Source of the DNA: Streptomyces sp. NBC_00448
GTDB lineage: Bacteria; Actinomycetota; Actinomycetes; Streptomycetales; Streptomycetaceae
Length of the DNA: 64,000 nt
Direction: 5' to 3'
Assembly (NCBI RefSeq): GCF_036014115.1
Contig: NZ_CP107913.1
Span: 3,103,001-3,167,000, forward strand
Part shown: positions 1 to 9,101 of the stretch, piece by piece
Numbering within the stretch: position 1 is the first letter of the stretch
How the letters are laid out: each line of letters begins with the position of its first letter
Notes under the pieces: generated by a model
The model's input: the letters and a program-made list of their open reading frames with translations, nothing else
The model's database searches: none
Told to the model about the DNA's origin: nothing
Position numbers and translations under genes: made by a program

Positions 1-3000
1 ACCGCGTTCGACGTGGCGCCCGTCCTGGCCCGCGCCCTGCGCGCGGGCGTCCTGGACGAGTTGGGCTGGCCCGCCCTCGACTCCTACGTCGCGGGGCGGA
101 TGCGCGGGGTCAAGGACGACCAGTGGTTCCAACTCGACGACGCCTGGCCCGCGTTGATCGTCATGTCCGGCACCCATGTGGCCGCAGTCGGGCCCGACGC
201 GGTGCTGGACGAGCGCACCCTGACCCTGCCCGCGCCGAACCCGTACTCCTGGCTGCGGCCCACCGTGCGCCTGGTCGACGGCCAGTGGCTGATCGCGTCC
301 GGCTACGGCGACGAGCGGCGCGCGGCCTGGTCCGGGCGGCCCGCCGACACCTTCCGCCCGGCCGGCCACCTGGACGCGCCGCACCGCGGCGCCGGCCCGG
401 CGTCGCTCGCACTGGCCGGCGGTGGCCGCTGCTACGGCTCCCGGCCGGTGCTGCCCGGCGACACCTCCTTCGCCGAGCGCCGCCCGATCGCGTGCGACGG
501 GATCTCGCACTGGGTGCTGCACGAGGGCCGCTGGCACGAGTACGACCCGGCGGCGGCCGTCCGCGGCCGCGCCTCCCTGCCGGCCTTCTTCGACAGCGCC
601 CTCGCCGGCGACGGCGCCGGCACGCGGGTGGACGAGCCCGCGTCCCGCCTGCTTCCGCTCGCACCCGGCCTGGAGGCGACGCCGTTCGGCAGCAAGGACG
701 GCCTGCTCGGCTGGTGGGTGCGCCACGACGAGGCGGCCGACACGTACACCGCGTGCTCGGTGGACGGCAGCCGCAGCCCGGTGACCTCCGGGGACGCCAC
801 TCCCCTGCCGCCGCTGCGGCTGCCGGGCGGCACCGCACTGCACCCGACCGTCCAGGGCAGCTGGTCCGAGACGGTCCACCTGTACGACGCGGACGGCATC
901 GAACTGGGCGACGTGGAGACCGGCGGTCGTGGCAACCGCTACGCGGAGGGCACCGACCTGGTGCCGCCGCTGTCGTACTGGCACGCGCTGCGCCCCCGCG
1001 ACGAGGCGGGCTCCGCGGTGCTGCGCGCGGTCACCGACGAGCAGGCCGCCGCGCTGCTCGCCGCGGTGCCGAACGCGAAGGCCGACGTGCCCGCCGCCGT
1101 ACGCAAGGTGCTGCCGGGCATCACCGACCCGCTGCTGATCAAGGGTGTCGCCTCGATCGTCGGCACCGCCGCCGCGGCGGCCCGGCGGATCGCGATGCTC
1201 CACGAGCGCCGCAACCGCCGCCGTGCCGAGAAGCCGGCGGCCGAGGCCGCGCACGCCCATGACGCGGTCCTCCACGAGGCGCTGCGCGGGCTGATCGACA
1301 CCGTCCGGGTCGGCGGCTACCCCTTCGGGAGCTCCGACCGGCACACCTTCGACACGTTGAGCACGCTCCGCACCCTCCACGCGATCGAAGCGGGCACCCA
1401 GCCGGCCCGCCCGGCTCTCCCGGGCCCCAAGGACGTCCGCTTCGGCAGCGCCGGCCGCTACCACGTCCGCCGCACCGTCGACTGGCTCACGCTCGCCGGT
1501 CCCGGTGTCATCGCGGCGGCGGCGCGCGCCGCGGCCCCGGGCACGCCGGCCGAACAGCGCACCGCCCTGGTGGAGTTCCTGCACACCGTGCTCGGACTCG
1601 ACGCGGGTGCGGGTGCGGGTGTTGGTGCGGAGACGGGCGTGGGCGCGTCGGGCGGGGGCCTGCTCGCCGATCCGCGCGGCCGGCTGCGGCTGCTGAGCGT
1701 CAGCGGGAAGAAGGCCACGGAGCGGGTCGGGGAGGTGTGGCGCAGCGGCGAGCGGTCGCTGCTGGTCCTCTCCTTCCTGCAGGACGAGGGCGACGAGCGG
1801 CAGAGCTGGAAGGCCGTCGAGTTCGCGCCCGACGGGAAGTTCGGGCCGTGGGAGGGGTTCTCGCTCACCGAGGACCGGGTGTTGGGGTCCACCGCGGACC
1901 TCGCGCGCGCCGGCGCGGCCGGACCGGCCGGGCCGAACAGCCAGGACGGTCAGGCGGGTTCGGACGGTGCGGCCGAACCCGCCGCGGTGGCCACGGTGGC
2001 CGCAGCGGCCGCCCTGATCGCGCGGGTCGCCGAACGCGGCCCGGTGCCGTACCGCCCCGAGGCGGCCGAGCGGTTCTCCGAACGGACCGGCGTGGACGTG
2101 TCGTTGGCCGCCCTGCTGCTGCTCGGCCTGCCCGGGCTCGGCGGCTACGGGAAGTCGGGGCTGCCGCCCGCGGAGGTGCTGGACCTGGCCGGGCTGCGGC
2201 CGACCCGCGCGCTCACCGCGCGTGACGCGCTGCGCCGGCTGCCGACCGAGTACCGGACCCGCTTCCTCGCGGCGCTCGTGCCCGCCGACCCGGCCGCGGT
2301 GGACCGGCTGTGGCTCGACGGCTTCGACCCGGACGCGCTCGCCGACGCGTGGCTGTCCGTCCACGGCGACCGGCGCCCGGTGCCGATCGAGCTGGTCGAA
2401 CGCGCCGAGCGGGAGGGCGACTTCGGCGCGTGGACCGAGATGGTGGTCAACTCCGAGGCCGCCACCGCCCTACACGGCCGCACCCGCCAGCGGCTCGACG
2501 AGAACCGCGTGCTGGCGCCCGACCGTCCCGAGGCGATGCTGTACGGGTCCACCCTGCGGCAGTACAGCGGCGCGCTGCGCTGGCTGGCGTACCGGCTGCC
2601 GTACGGCGACCCGTTGCGCCCGCCGCTGCGCGACACCCTGGCCGCGCTGCGCGCGCGGCTCGCCGACGAGGAACTGCTGCTGGACCTGAACGTCTCCTGG
2701 AGCGGCACCGGCAAGCCGGTCGCGGTGGCGTTGCGCGAGGCGTACGGCCTGCCGACGACCGGCGGCGAAGGACCGGACGGCCTGGTCCGGGTCGGACCGG
2801 CGATCGTCCTCGCGCCGCCGCTGCGCGGCAGGACCCACGAAGAGGTGTGGCTGCGGCCCGCGGCCGTGCTGCCCGGTGCCTCCGCCGAGGGCGGCCCCGA
2901 CCACCCCGCGCTCGTGCTGCTGTCCGGCTTCGCCGGTATCGGCGGCCCGTACGTGCAGGCGCTGCGGGATGTGCTCGGCGAGGGGCTGGCGGCCGCGGTG

Positions 3001-3483
3001 GCCGCCGACGGGCCGGCGGGCGCCGCGCAGTATCCGGCGCACAGCGTGCCGGAGTTGACCGCGCGGGCCGCGCAGCGGCTCGGGCTGTCGCAGGACGCGG
3101 CCGCGCTGTACCTGATGCTGCTGGCGCTGCCCGACCCGACGGACCGCAACGTCACGGCCTGGACCGGATGGAAACCGGCCCGGGCGAAGCAGGCCAGGGC
3201 CGAACTGGCCGCGACCGAACTGGTGGTGGAGGCGAAACGGCCGCGGTCCGGCCGCTCCCTCTTCCTGCCCGGCGGCTGGCTCGACCTCGCGGCGCCGGCA
3301 CTGCCGCTGGAGTCGTGGAAGCAGGAACTGCTCTCCGCAGGGCAGTTGGACCTCGCCGCGCAGCCGATACCGGATCTGCCGGTGCCCGAGCTGTTCCGGC
3401 GGGCATGGCAGCGGGTGCTGGACGGTGACCCGCCGGCCTTCGAGAAGTTCGCCCAGCGGCGGACCGGGCGGGGACGGCGATGA
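1..3483 (+). CDS. Very large uncharacterised protein of the MoxR/DUF5682-VWA/SWIM locus (5' end missing)
   Basis: The frame is open from base 1. The first in-frame start-like codon is a GTG at 13 with no ribosome site visible, so the true start is probably upstream of the window. At least 1156 residues are encoded. I do not recognise a catalytic motif, signal peptide or membrane segment. The first 400 residues are rich in Trp, Tyr and Gly, as in beta-structured domains. An Ala/Gly/Val microsatellite stretch (about bases 1603-1665) and a Gly/Ala-rich linker near 1910-1990 separate it from a more helical C-terminal half. The stop overlaps the next gene's ATG by four bases, so it is translationally coupled to the MoxR ATPase. 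E. coli YehI (DUF4132, about 1200 residues) is a large protein beside comparable genes. Similarity in role is inference; I cannot show homology. Confidence 0.8.
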   Translation, partial: TAFDVAPVLARALRAGVLDELGWPALDSYVAGRMRGVKDDQWFQLDDAWPALIVMSGTHVAAVGPDAVLDERTLTLPAPNPYSWLRPTVRLVDGQWLIASGYGDERRAAWSGRPADTFRPAGHLDAPHRGAGPASLALAGGGRCYGSRPVLPGDTSFAERRPIACDGISHWVLHEGRWHEYDPAAAVRGRASLPAFFDSALAGDGAGTRVDEPASRLLPLAPGLEATPFGSKDGLLGWWVRHDEAADTYTACSVDGSRSPVTSGDATPLPPLRLPGGTALHPTVQGSWSETVHLYDADGIELGDVETGGRGNRYAEGTDLVPPLSYWHALRPRDEAGSAVLRAVTDEQAAALLAAVPNAKADVPAAVRKVLPGITDPLLIKGVASIVGTAAAAARRIAMLHERRNRRRAEKPAAEAAHAHDAVLHEALRGLIDTVRVGGYPFGSSDRHTFDTLSTLRTLHAIEAGTQPARPALPGPKDVRFGSAGRYHVRRTVDWLTLAGPGVIAAAARAAAPGTPAEQRTALVEFLHTVLGLDAGAGAGVGAETGVGASGGGLLADPRGRLRLLSVSGKKATERVGEVWRSGERSLLVLSFLQDEGDERQSWKAVEFAPDGKFGPWEGFSLTEDRVLGSTADLARAGAAGPAGPNSQDGQAGSDGAAEPAAVATVAAAAALIARVAERGPVPYRPEAAERFSERTGVDVSLAALLLLGLPGLGGYGKSGLPPAEVLDLAGLRPTRALTARDALRRLPTEYRTRFLAALVPADPAAVDRLWLDGFDPDALADAWLSVHGDRRPVPIELVERAEREGDFGAWTEMVVNSEAATALHGRTRQRLDENRVLAPDRPEAMLYGSTLRQYSGALRWLAYRLPYGDPLRPPLRDTLAALRARLADEELLLDLNVSWSGTGKPVAVALREAYGLPTTGGEGPDGLVRVGPAIVLAPPLRGRTHEEVWLRPAAVLPGASAEGGPDHPALVLLSGFAGIGGPYVQALRDVLGEGLAAAVAADGPAGAAQYPAHSVPELTARAAQRLGLSQDAAALYLMLLALPDPTDRNVTAWTGWKPARAKQARAELAATELVVEAKRPRSGRSLFLPGGWLDLAAPALPLESWKQELLSAGQLDLAAQPIPDLPVPELFRRAWQRVLDGDPPAFEKFAQRRTGRGRR

Positions 3484-4742
3484 GCGAGCGCGGGACGAAG
3501 GGCGCCGGGACCGGTGGGTTCGACGGTGCGGGTGAAGGTGACAGCGAAGGTGACGGTGGCGTGGTGAGCGCTCAACCTGCCCGGCGGCAGATCGAGTTGG
3601 CCGAGGACCGGTACGCCGCGGAGCTGGCGTTCCTGGCCGGCTGGGACCGCGGACCGCGCCCGCCCGGCTGGCGGCTGACCCCGAGGGCGGTGGTCGTCTT
3701 CGTCTGCGGCTCGGGCGGCGAACCGCTGCGCGCCGCCGCTGGCAACGGAGTTGAGGGCGCCCAGGCGGGCGACGGGCCCCACGAGCTCGTGGTGGCACGG
3801 AAGTTCGTCGGCGACCGGGCGCTGGTGGAGCGGTGCGTGGTGACGCTCGCCGGGGAGCGGGGCCTGCTGCTGGTCGGCGAGCCCGGCACCGCCAAGTCGA
3901 TGCTGTCGGAGCTGCTGGCCGCCGCTGTGTGCGGCACCAGCGGGCTGACCGTCCAGGGCACCGCGGGCACCACCGAGGACCAGGTCCGCTACGGCTGGAA
4001 CTACGCGTCGCTGCTCGCCAACGGCCCCAGCCGCGCGGCCCTCGTGCCCTCCCCCGTGCTCACCGCGATGACGCGCGGCGCGGTGGCCCGGATCGAGGAG
4101 ATCACCCGCTGCCTGCCGGAGGTGCAGGACGCGCTCGTGTCGATCCTGTCCGAACGGCGCATGGCCGTACCCGAGTTGGCCGACAGCGGCGACGGCACGG
4201 ACGGCACGGTCCACGCGGTGCCCGGCTTCACGGTGATCGCCACCGCCAACCTCCGCGACCGCGGCGTCTCGGAGATGTCCGCGGCCCTCAAGCGCCGGTT
4301 CAACTTCGAGACCGTCGGCCCGATCGACGACCTCGACACCGAGACCGCGCTCGTCCGCGCCCAGGCCACGGCCGCGCTGGCCCGCGGCGGCGCCGGGTTC
4401 GCCGTCGACCAGGCGGTGCTGGAGGCACTGGTCACCGCCTTCCGCGACCTGCGCGGCGGCCAGAGCGCCGAGGGCTGGGAGGTGGAACGGCCGTCCACGG
4501 TGATGAGCACCGCGGAAGCGGTCCACGTCGCCACCTCGTTGGGCCTGGCCGCGGCCTATCTCCCCGACGGCCGGGACCCGTTGCGCACCCTGCCCGGGCA
4601 CCTGCTCGGCACCGTACGCAAGGACGACCCGGCCGACCACGCCCGGCTGCTCGGCTACTGGGACGGTCCGGTACGGCGCCGCGCGGAGCAGGGCGCGCCG
4701 CTGTGGCGGACGCTGTGGGAGCTGCGCGATGCGCTCGGCTGA
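3480..4742 (+). CDS. MoxR-family AAA+ ATPase (YehL-like)
   Basis: This 420-residue protein has a Walker A motif GEPGTAKS at residues 133-140. An acidic Walker B-like stretch follows (ARIEEITR), then sensor-1 IATANLRD and an arginine-finger region ALKRRFNFE, the order expected of MoxR AAA+ proteins. These act as ATP-driven chaperones that work with von Willebrand A proteins to remodel or activate a partner. The first 30 or so residues are Gly/Asp/Ser-rich and poorly conserved in character. The ATG overlaps the previous stop (ATGA) and its own end overlaps the DUF5682-VWA start by 14 bases, so the genes form one tightly coupled operon. Family call is firm; the substrate is unknown. Confidence 0.93.
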   Translation: MSERGTKGAGTGGFDGAGEGDSEGDGGVVSAQPARRQIELAEDRYAAELAFLAGWDRGPRPPGWRLTPRAVVVFVCGSGGEPLRAAAGNGVEGAQAGDGPHELVVARKFVGDRALVERCVVTLAGERGLLLVGEPGTAKSMLSELLAAAVCGTSGLTVQGTAGTTEDQVRYGWNYASLLANGPSRAALVPSPVLTAMTRGAVARIEEITRCLPEVQDALVSILSERRMAVPELADSGDGTDGTVHAVPGFTVIATANLRDRGVSEMSAALKRRFNFETVGPIDDLDTETALVRAQATAALARGGAGFAVDQAVLEALVTAFRDLRGGQSAEGWEVERPSTVMSTAEAVHVATSLGLAAAYLPDGRDPLRTLPGHLLGTVRKDDPADHARLLGYWDGPVRRRAEQGAPLWRTLWELRDALG

Positions 4743-7700
4743 GGGGGCGGAGGGGGCCGCGAACGGGGCTGCGGCGGGGGTGGAACCCGAACCGGCCGGC
4801 AGAGCCGAACCGGCCGACCAGGTAGACGTGTTCGGCGGGTCCGGAGGGTCCGGCGGGTCCGGAGGGTCCGGAGGGTCCGGCCGCTTCGAACTCGACCGTG
4901 TCGAGGCGAAGTTGGGAGCGCTGGCGGGCTGCCGGGAGCCGTACCTGATCGGGGTACGCCACCACTCGCCCGCGCTGGCCGCCGCCGTACCGGAGCTGCT
5001 GGCCGCGGCGGCGCCCGACGTGCTGTTCGTGGAACTCCCCGCGGACTTCGGGACCTGGCTGCCGCACCTGGCCGACCCCGACGTGCTACCGCCGGTGGCG
5101 CTGGCCGGGCACGGGCCGCGCGGGCTGGTGTTCCTGCCGTTCGCGGAGTTCTCGCCGGAACTCGCCGCGCTGCGCTGGGCGCGGGCGGCCGGGGTGCCGG
5201 TGGTGGCGTTCGACCTGCCGGTCGGGGCGCCCGAAACAGACCGCCCGCGCCGCGGAGGGGGCGGCGCGGGCACCCTTCACCCACCCGCGCGACGCGGCCT
5301 CGCGGACGCGTTGCGGGAGCGTGCCGGAGGCCGCGCCGAGGACGACCTCTGGGACCGCCTGGTCGAGTCCGCGGCCCCGGGCGGCGCGCCCGAGTCGCTG
5401 CGCCGCGCCGCCCTCATGGTCGGCTGGGCGCTCCGCCGCGACGCCGCCACGGAGGACCGGCTCGACCCCCACGACCTGCGCCGCGAGGCCCACATGCGGC
5501 GCGTGATGGCCGAGCGCGGCGCCGTACGGCCGGTGGCTTTGGTGGGCGCGTTCCATGGCCCGGCCCTGCTGCCGGGCGCGGCACCGCACGCGCCGGACGC
5601 CGAGGCCGGCGCCGAACCGGGTGTGGCGACCAAACCGCCTGCGGCGACCGGCGATGTCACCACCTCGCTCGTCCCCTATACCTTCGCTCTGCTGGACGAA
5701 CGGTCCGGCTACCCCGCCGGGGTCCGGGACCCGGAGTGGCAGCAGGGTGTCGTGGAGGCGGCCGGGGACACGGAGCGGCTGGACGCGTTGCTGGTGGCGA
5801 CGGCGGTACGCGTCTGCGTCGCCGTACGCGCCGCGGGCCACCCGTGCGGGCCGCCGGATGCCCGCGAAGTGGTACGGCACGCACGCGACCTGGCGACCTT
5901 GCGGGGTCGTCCGGCCGCGGGGCGTGCGGAGTTGCTGGAGGCGGCGCAGACGGTCCTGGCGCAGGGCCAACTGCTCGGCCGGGGAAGGGTGGTGGCGCAG
6001 GCACTGGAGTCCGTGCTGGTCGGCACCCGGCACGGGCGGCTCGCGCCCGGCACCCCGCGTTCCGGGCTCGGCCCGGCCGTCGAGGCGCTCCTCGCCGAAC
6101 TGCGGCTGCCCGCACCGGATGCGCCGGACCGGCGCGAGGTGCGGCTCGACCCGCACCGCTCACCGCTCGACCGCCGGCGCGAGTTGGCGCTGCGCCGGCT
6201 GGCGGTGTGCCGGGTGCCGTACGGCAAGGTCGTACCCGGCGGGGGCACGCCACTCGGAACGCCGGGTGCGTCCGGGCCGACCGGATCGCCGGGCGCCGCC
6301 GCGCCCGACGGCGACACCGGCGCGAGCGCGGGCATCGGCATCGGTGTCCGCTGGGCGGTCGGCTGGACCCCGGCGACCGCCGCCATGCTGGACGCCGTGG
6401 CCGCCCATGGCACCGACCTGGCGCAGGCCGCCGCCGGTCTGCTGCGGCAGCGGGCGCTGGCCGAGCGGCGGCGCGGCGGACCGACGGCGGCCGAAGTGCT
6501 GGCCGGTTTCGAGGAGTCGGCGCTGTGCGGGCTGCCGGACGCCGCGGCGGACCGGCTCGCCGAGACCGCCGACGTGCTGCCGGCCGCCGGGACGCTGCCC
6601 GAACTCCTTTCCGCGATGCGGCTGCTCGACAGGATCTCGGCCGGGCTGCTGCCCGGCCTGCCCGCGGACTGGGAGGCCGCGCGGGTCGCCGCCGCGCTCG
6701 CCGGACTCACCGCGGCGGGCGTTCGCGCGCTGGACGGGCTGGCGGGTTCCGACGACCCCGCCGACGCCCGCGCGCTGGCCGAACTCGCGACCCGCGGCGG
6801 CCCGCCGGGGCTACGGGTCCGCGACGCCCTGACCCGGCTGGCCGCCGACGGCACCCCTCTGATCAAGGGCGCCGCGGCCGCGACCCGGGTGCTGCTCGAC
6901 GACCTCCCGCCTGCGGCTTTCGGTACGGCGCTGGCCGGTCGTACGTACGGCGCGACCGGTCCCGAACTCCGCGCCGACCTGGGCGCGTTCCTCGCGGGTG
7001 CGCTCACCGCGGCCGGGCCACTCCTCGAATCGGGCCCGCTGCTGGCCCCGGTCACCGAACTCGTCGCGGCACTGCCCGGCCGCGCCTTCCTCACCCGGCT
7101 GCCCGCCCTGCGACACGGCTTCGACGCCCTCTCCCCCGCCGCCCGCGCCCGCCTGCTCGCCACGGTCCGCGCCCACCCGTCCGCGCCGGCCGCGTCCCGG
7201 GGGGCCACCGCGTCCGACCCGCACACGCTCGCCCGCCACACGTCGGCGGACCTCGCCGGTCGCGAAGTGCTCGCGGCTCGCGGGTTGTTGACGCTCCTCA
7301 CGACGGAGAGCGCCGAGCCGATGACGAACCCGGCCGGGCCGAAGCCTGCCACGGCGGACGCGGCCGAGGCACCCGCCTCCCCGCGGCCCGAGCCGCAGGA
7401 ACCCGAACCCGCACCCGCACCCACACCCGACGGCATCACCTCCGACGTCCGATGGCAGTTGCTGCTCGGGCAGGTCGAGGACGGCGGCGGACGCGGCGGC
7501 CGGGCCGGGCGGATCGCCACCGCGCTCGACGAGTTGTACGGCTCAGGGCGCGGCGAGGGCGCGGCGAGCATGCCCGGCGCGGCGGGCAGCGGAGGCGGCC
7601 AGGGTCCGCCGTATCCGGATGTGCGCGCGTGGGGCGAGGAGTTGGCGGAACTGTTCGGCGCGGACGTGCGGGAGGAGGTGCTGTCGGCGGCGGCCTCGGC

Positions 7701-8553
7701 GGGCCGGCTGGACGCCGCGCTCGCCATCGACCCGCGGTCGGCGCGCCCCTCGGTGGACCTGCTGCGTACCGTGCTCTCCTACGCGGGCGGCCTGCCCGAG
7801 GGCCAACTCGCCCGGCTGCGGCCGCTCGTGGACCGTATCGTCGGCGAGCTGACCCGCGAACTCGCGGTCCGGATGCGGCCGGCGCTGGTCGGCCTGACCC
7901 ACCCGCGGCCCACCCACCGCCCGGGCGGCCCGCTGGACCTGGCCCGTACGCTGCGCGCCAACCTCGCGACGGCCGAACGCGATCCGGTCACCGGCGCGGT
8001 CACCGTACGACCCGAACGGCCGGTCTTCCGCACCCGGGCCCGCGCTTCGGCGGACTGGCGGATCGTCCTGGTCGTCGACGTGTCCGGGTCGATGGAGTCC
8101 TCCACGGTCTGGGCCGCGCTCACCGCGGCCGTGCTCGCCGGGGTGCCCGCGCTCGCCACGCACTTCGTGGCCTTCTCCACGGAAGTCCTGGACCTCACCG
8201 ACCAGGTGTCCGACCCGCTGTCACTTCTGCTCGAAGTACGGGTCGGCGGCGGCACCTCCATCGCCCGCGGACTGCGCCACGCCCGTACCCTCGTCACGGT
8301 GCCCTCCCGCACTCTCGTCGTACTGATCAGCGACTTCGAGGAGGGCGACGCGCTCGGACCGCTCCTGGCGGAGGTACGGGCCCTGGTCGACTCCGGCTGC
8401 CGCGTCCTCGGTTGTGCCTCGCTCGACGACTCGGGGCGGCCCCGCTATTCCACTGGCGTGGCCGGGCAGCTCGTCAGCGCGGGTATGCCCGTCGCTGCCC
8501 TCGGGCCCCTCCAACTGGCGTCCTGGATCGGCGAACAGGTCCGCCGCCCCTGA
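4729..8553 (+). CDS. DUF5682 - von Willebrand factor A fusion protein (YehM-YehP-like)
   Basis: A single 1274-residue frame carries two modules that are usually separate proteins. After a Gly-Ser repeat (residues 36-51), the DUF5682-like module has GVRHHSP (residues 75-81) and VELPADF (101-107). This G-x-x-H plus E-x-P pattern recalls the TIKI/ChaN/EreA-like fold, which is my inference. It runs to about residue 860. A Pro/Ala/Glu-rich linker follows (about 865-905). The C-terminal module is a von Willebrand A domain with a complete MIDAS set: DVSGSM at 1117-1122, a later GGGTS threonine loop, and an SDFEEG aspartate loop. It should bind a divalent metal and contact the MoxR ATPase. The ATG at 4729 lies inside the end of the MoxR gene. 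Confidence 0.9.
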   Translation: MRSAEGAEGAANGAAAGVEPEPAGRAEPADQVDVFGGSGGSGGSGGSGGSGRFELDRVEAKLGALAGCREPYLIGVRHHSPALAAAVPELLAAAAPDVLFVELPADFGTWLPHLADPDVLPPVALAGHGPRGLVFLPFAEFSPELAALRWARAAGVPVVAFDLPVGAPETDRPRRGGGGAGTLHPPARRGLADALRERAGGRAEDDLWDRLVESAAPGGAPESLRRAALMVGWALRRDAATEDRLDPHDLRREAHMRRVMAERGAVRPVALVGAFHGPALLPGAAPHAPDAEAGAEPGVATKPPAATGDVTTSLVPYTFALLDERSGYPAGVRDPEWQQGVVEAAGDTERLDALLVATAVRVCVAVRAAGHPCGPPDAREVVRHARDLATLRGRPAAGRAELLEAAQTVLAQGQLLGRGRVVAQALESVLVGTRHGRLAPGTPRSGLGPAVEALLAELRLPAPDAPDRREVRLDPHRSPLDRRRELALRRLAVCRVPYGKVVPGGGTPLGTPGASGPTGSPGAAAPDGDTGASAGIGIGVRWAVGWTPATAAMLDAVAAHGTDLAQAAAGLLRQRALAERRRGGPTAAEVLAGFEESALCGLPDAAADRLAETADVLPAAGTLPELLSAMRLLDRISAGLLPGLPADWEAARVAAALAGLTAAGVRALDGLAGSDDPADARALAELATRGGPPGLRVRDALTRLAADGTPLIKGAAAATRVLLDDLPPAAFGTALAGRTYGATGPELRADLGAFLAGALTAAGPLLESGPLLAPVTELVAALPGRAFLTRLPALRHGFDALSPAARARLLATVRAHPSAPAASRGATASDPHTLARHTSADLAGREVLAARGLLTLLTTESAEPMTNPAGPKPATADAAEAPASPRPEPQEPEPAPAPTPDGITSDVRWQLLLGQVEDGGGRGGRAGRIATALDELYGSGRGEGAASMPGAAGSGGGQGPPYPDVRAWGEELAELFGADVREEVLSAAASAGRLDAALAIDPRSARPSVDLLRTVLSYAGGLPEGQLARLRPLVDRIVGELTRELAVRMRPALVGLTHPRPTHRPGGPLDLARTLRANLATAERDPVTGAVTVRPERPVFRTRARASADWRIVLVVDVSGSMESSTVWAALTAAVLAGVPALATHFVAFSTEVLDLTDQVSDPLSLLLEVRVGGGTSIARGLRHARTLVTVPSRTLVVLISDFEEGDALGPLLAEVRALVDSGCRVLGCASLDDSGRPRYSTGVAGQLVSAGMPVAALGPLQLASWIGEQVRRP

Positions 8554-9101
8554 ATCTCCCCGGCTCGCCGGGCCCTTGGGCGGTGCCCCCTTCCACGGAC
8601 CGGGGGCGCGCAGCCGGGGGCCCGCAGGCCCAGCCCGGACAGCCGAGTCGCCGGACCACCCGCCGGTGGACGGCTTGTCGCGCAGTTCCCCGCGCCCCTC
8701 ATTGGTGAACCTCTTCCACTGCACTGAGCCCCAACAGCGCAGCACCTACCACCCAAGCAGCGGGGCGGGGCCACCACGGAAGAACCCGCACATCCCCAGG
8801 AGCGCGAGGAACTGCGCGACCAACCACGACGCCGCCGCACCCACCACCCCACCACCACCACCGCGACGCGGCAGGGCCACCACGCGAATGCCCGCACAAA
8901 CCCGGGGGCGCGGAGAACGGCGCGGGCAACCCACCACCGGCGAGTGGTCCGGGAGCCGACGGAACGGGGGCGCCCGGGCAGAGGGCCGGCGCGAAACCGT
9001 GGGCACGGGCGCCGTCAGACCCGTTGTCGGACCCCTGGGGCAGGATGAGATCGGGGCGTACGACGGGGCGCTGGTGACGGTGCGGGTGAAGGGGTGCGGG
9101 G
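8554..9101. other. 548-base gap with Streptomyces-type inverted repeats
   Basis: No convincing gene lies here. The frames that cross it are rich in Pro, Arg and Ser and continue as shadows of flanking genes. It holds two arms of an imperfect inverted repeat (8677-8699 and 8798-8820) and a degenerate third arm near 8901-8930. A purine-poor stretch around 8821-8880 has runs of CCACC. It separates the fused DUF5682-VWA gene from the SWIM gene, so the SWIM gene may have its own promoter, although I see no clear -10/-35 pair. Confidence 0.6.
8677..8820. repeat. Imperfect inverted repeat with arms GTCGCGCAGTTCCCCGCG / complement
   Basis: The arm at 8677-8699 begins GTCGCGCAGTTCCCCGCG. Its near-complement (two mismatches) ends at 8820 with GAACTGCGCGAC. 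A related pair with the same core lies at 12541-12628. This 'cgcagttccccgcgcccc' core is a dispersed intergenic element I know from Streptomyces genomes. It may act as a transcription terminator or be a small non-autonomous repeat. Confidence 0.6.

Noticed and set aside
2145..5273. A 1042-residue minus-strand frame opposite the MoxR and DUF5682 genes
   Set aside because: It is antisense to coupled plus-strand genes with clear motifs, and its translation is low-complexity Ser/Pro/Arg.
5736..8708. A 990-residue plus-strand frame inside the DUF5682-VWA gene
   Set aside because: Arg/Gly/Ala-rich shadow in another frame of a gene with intact MIDAS motifs.
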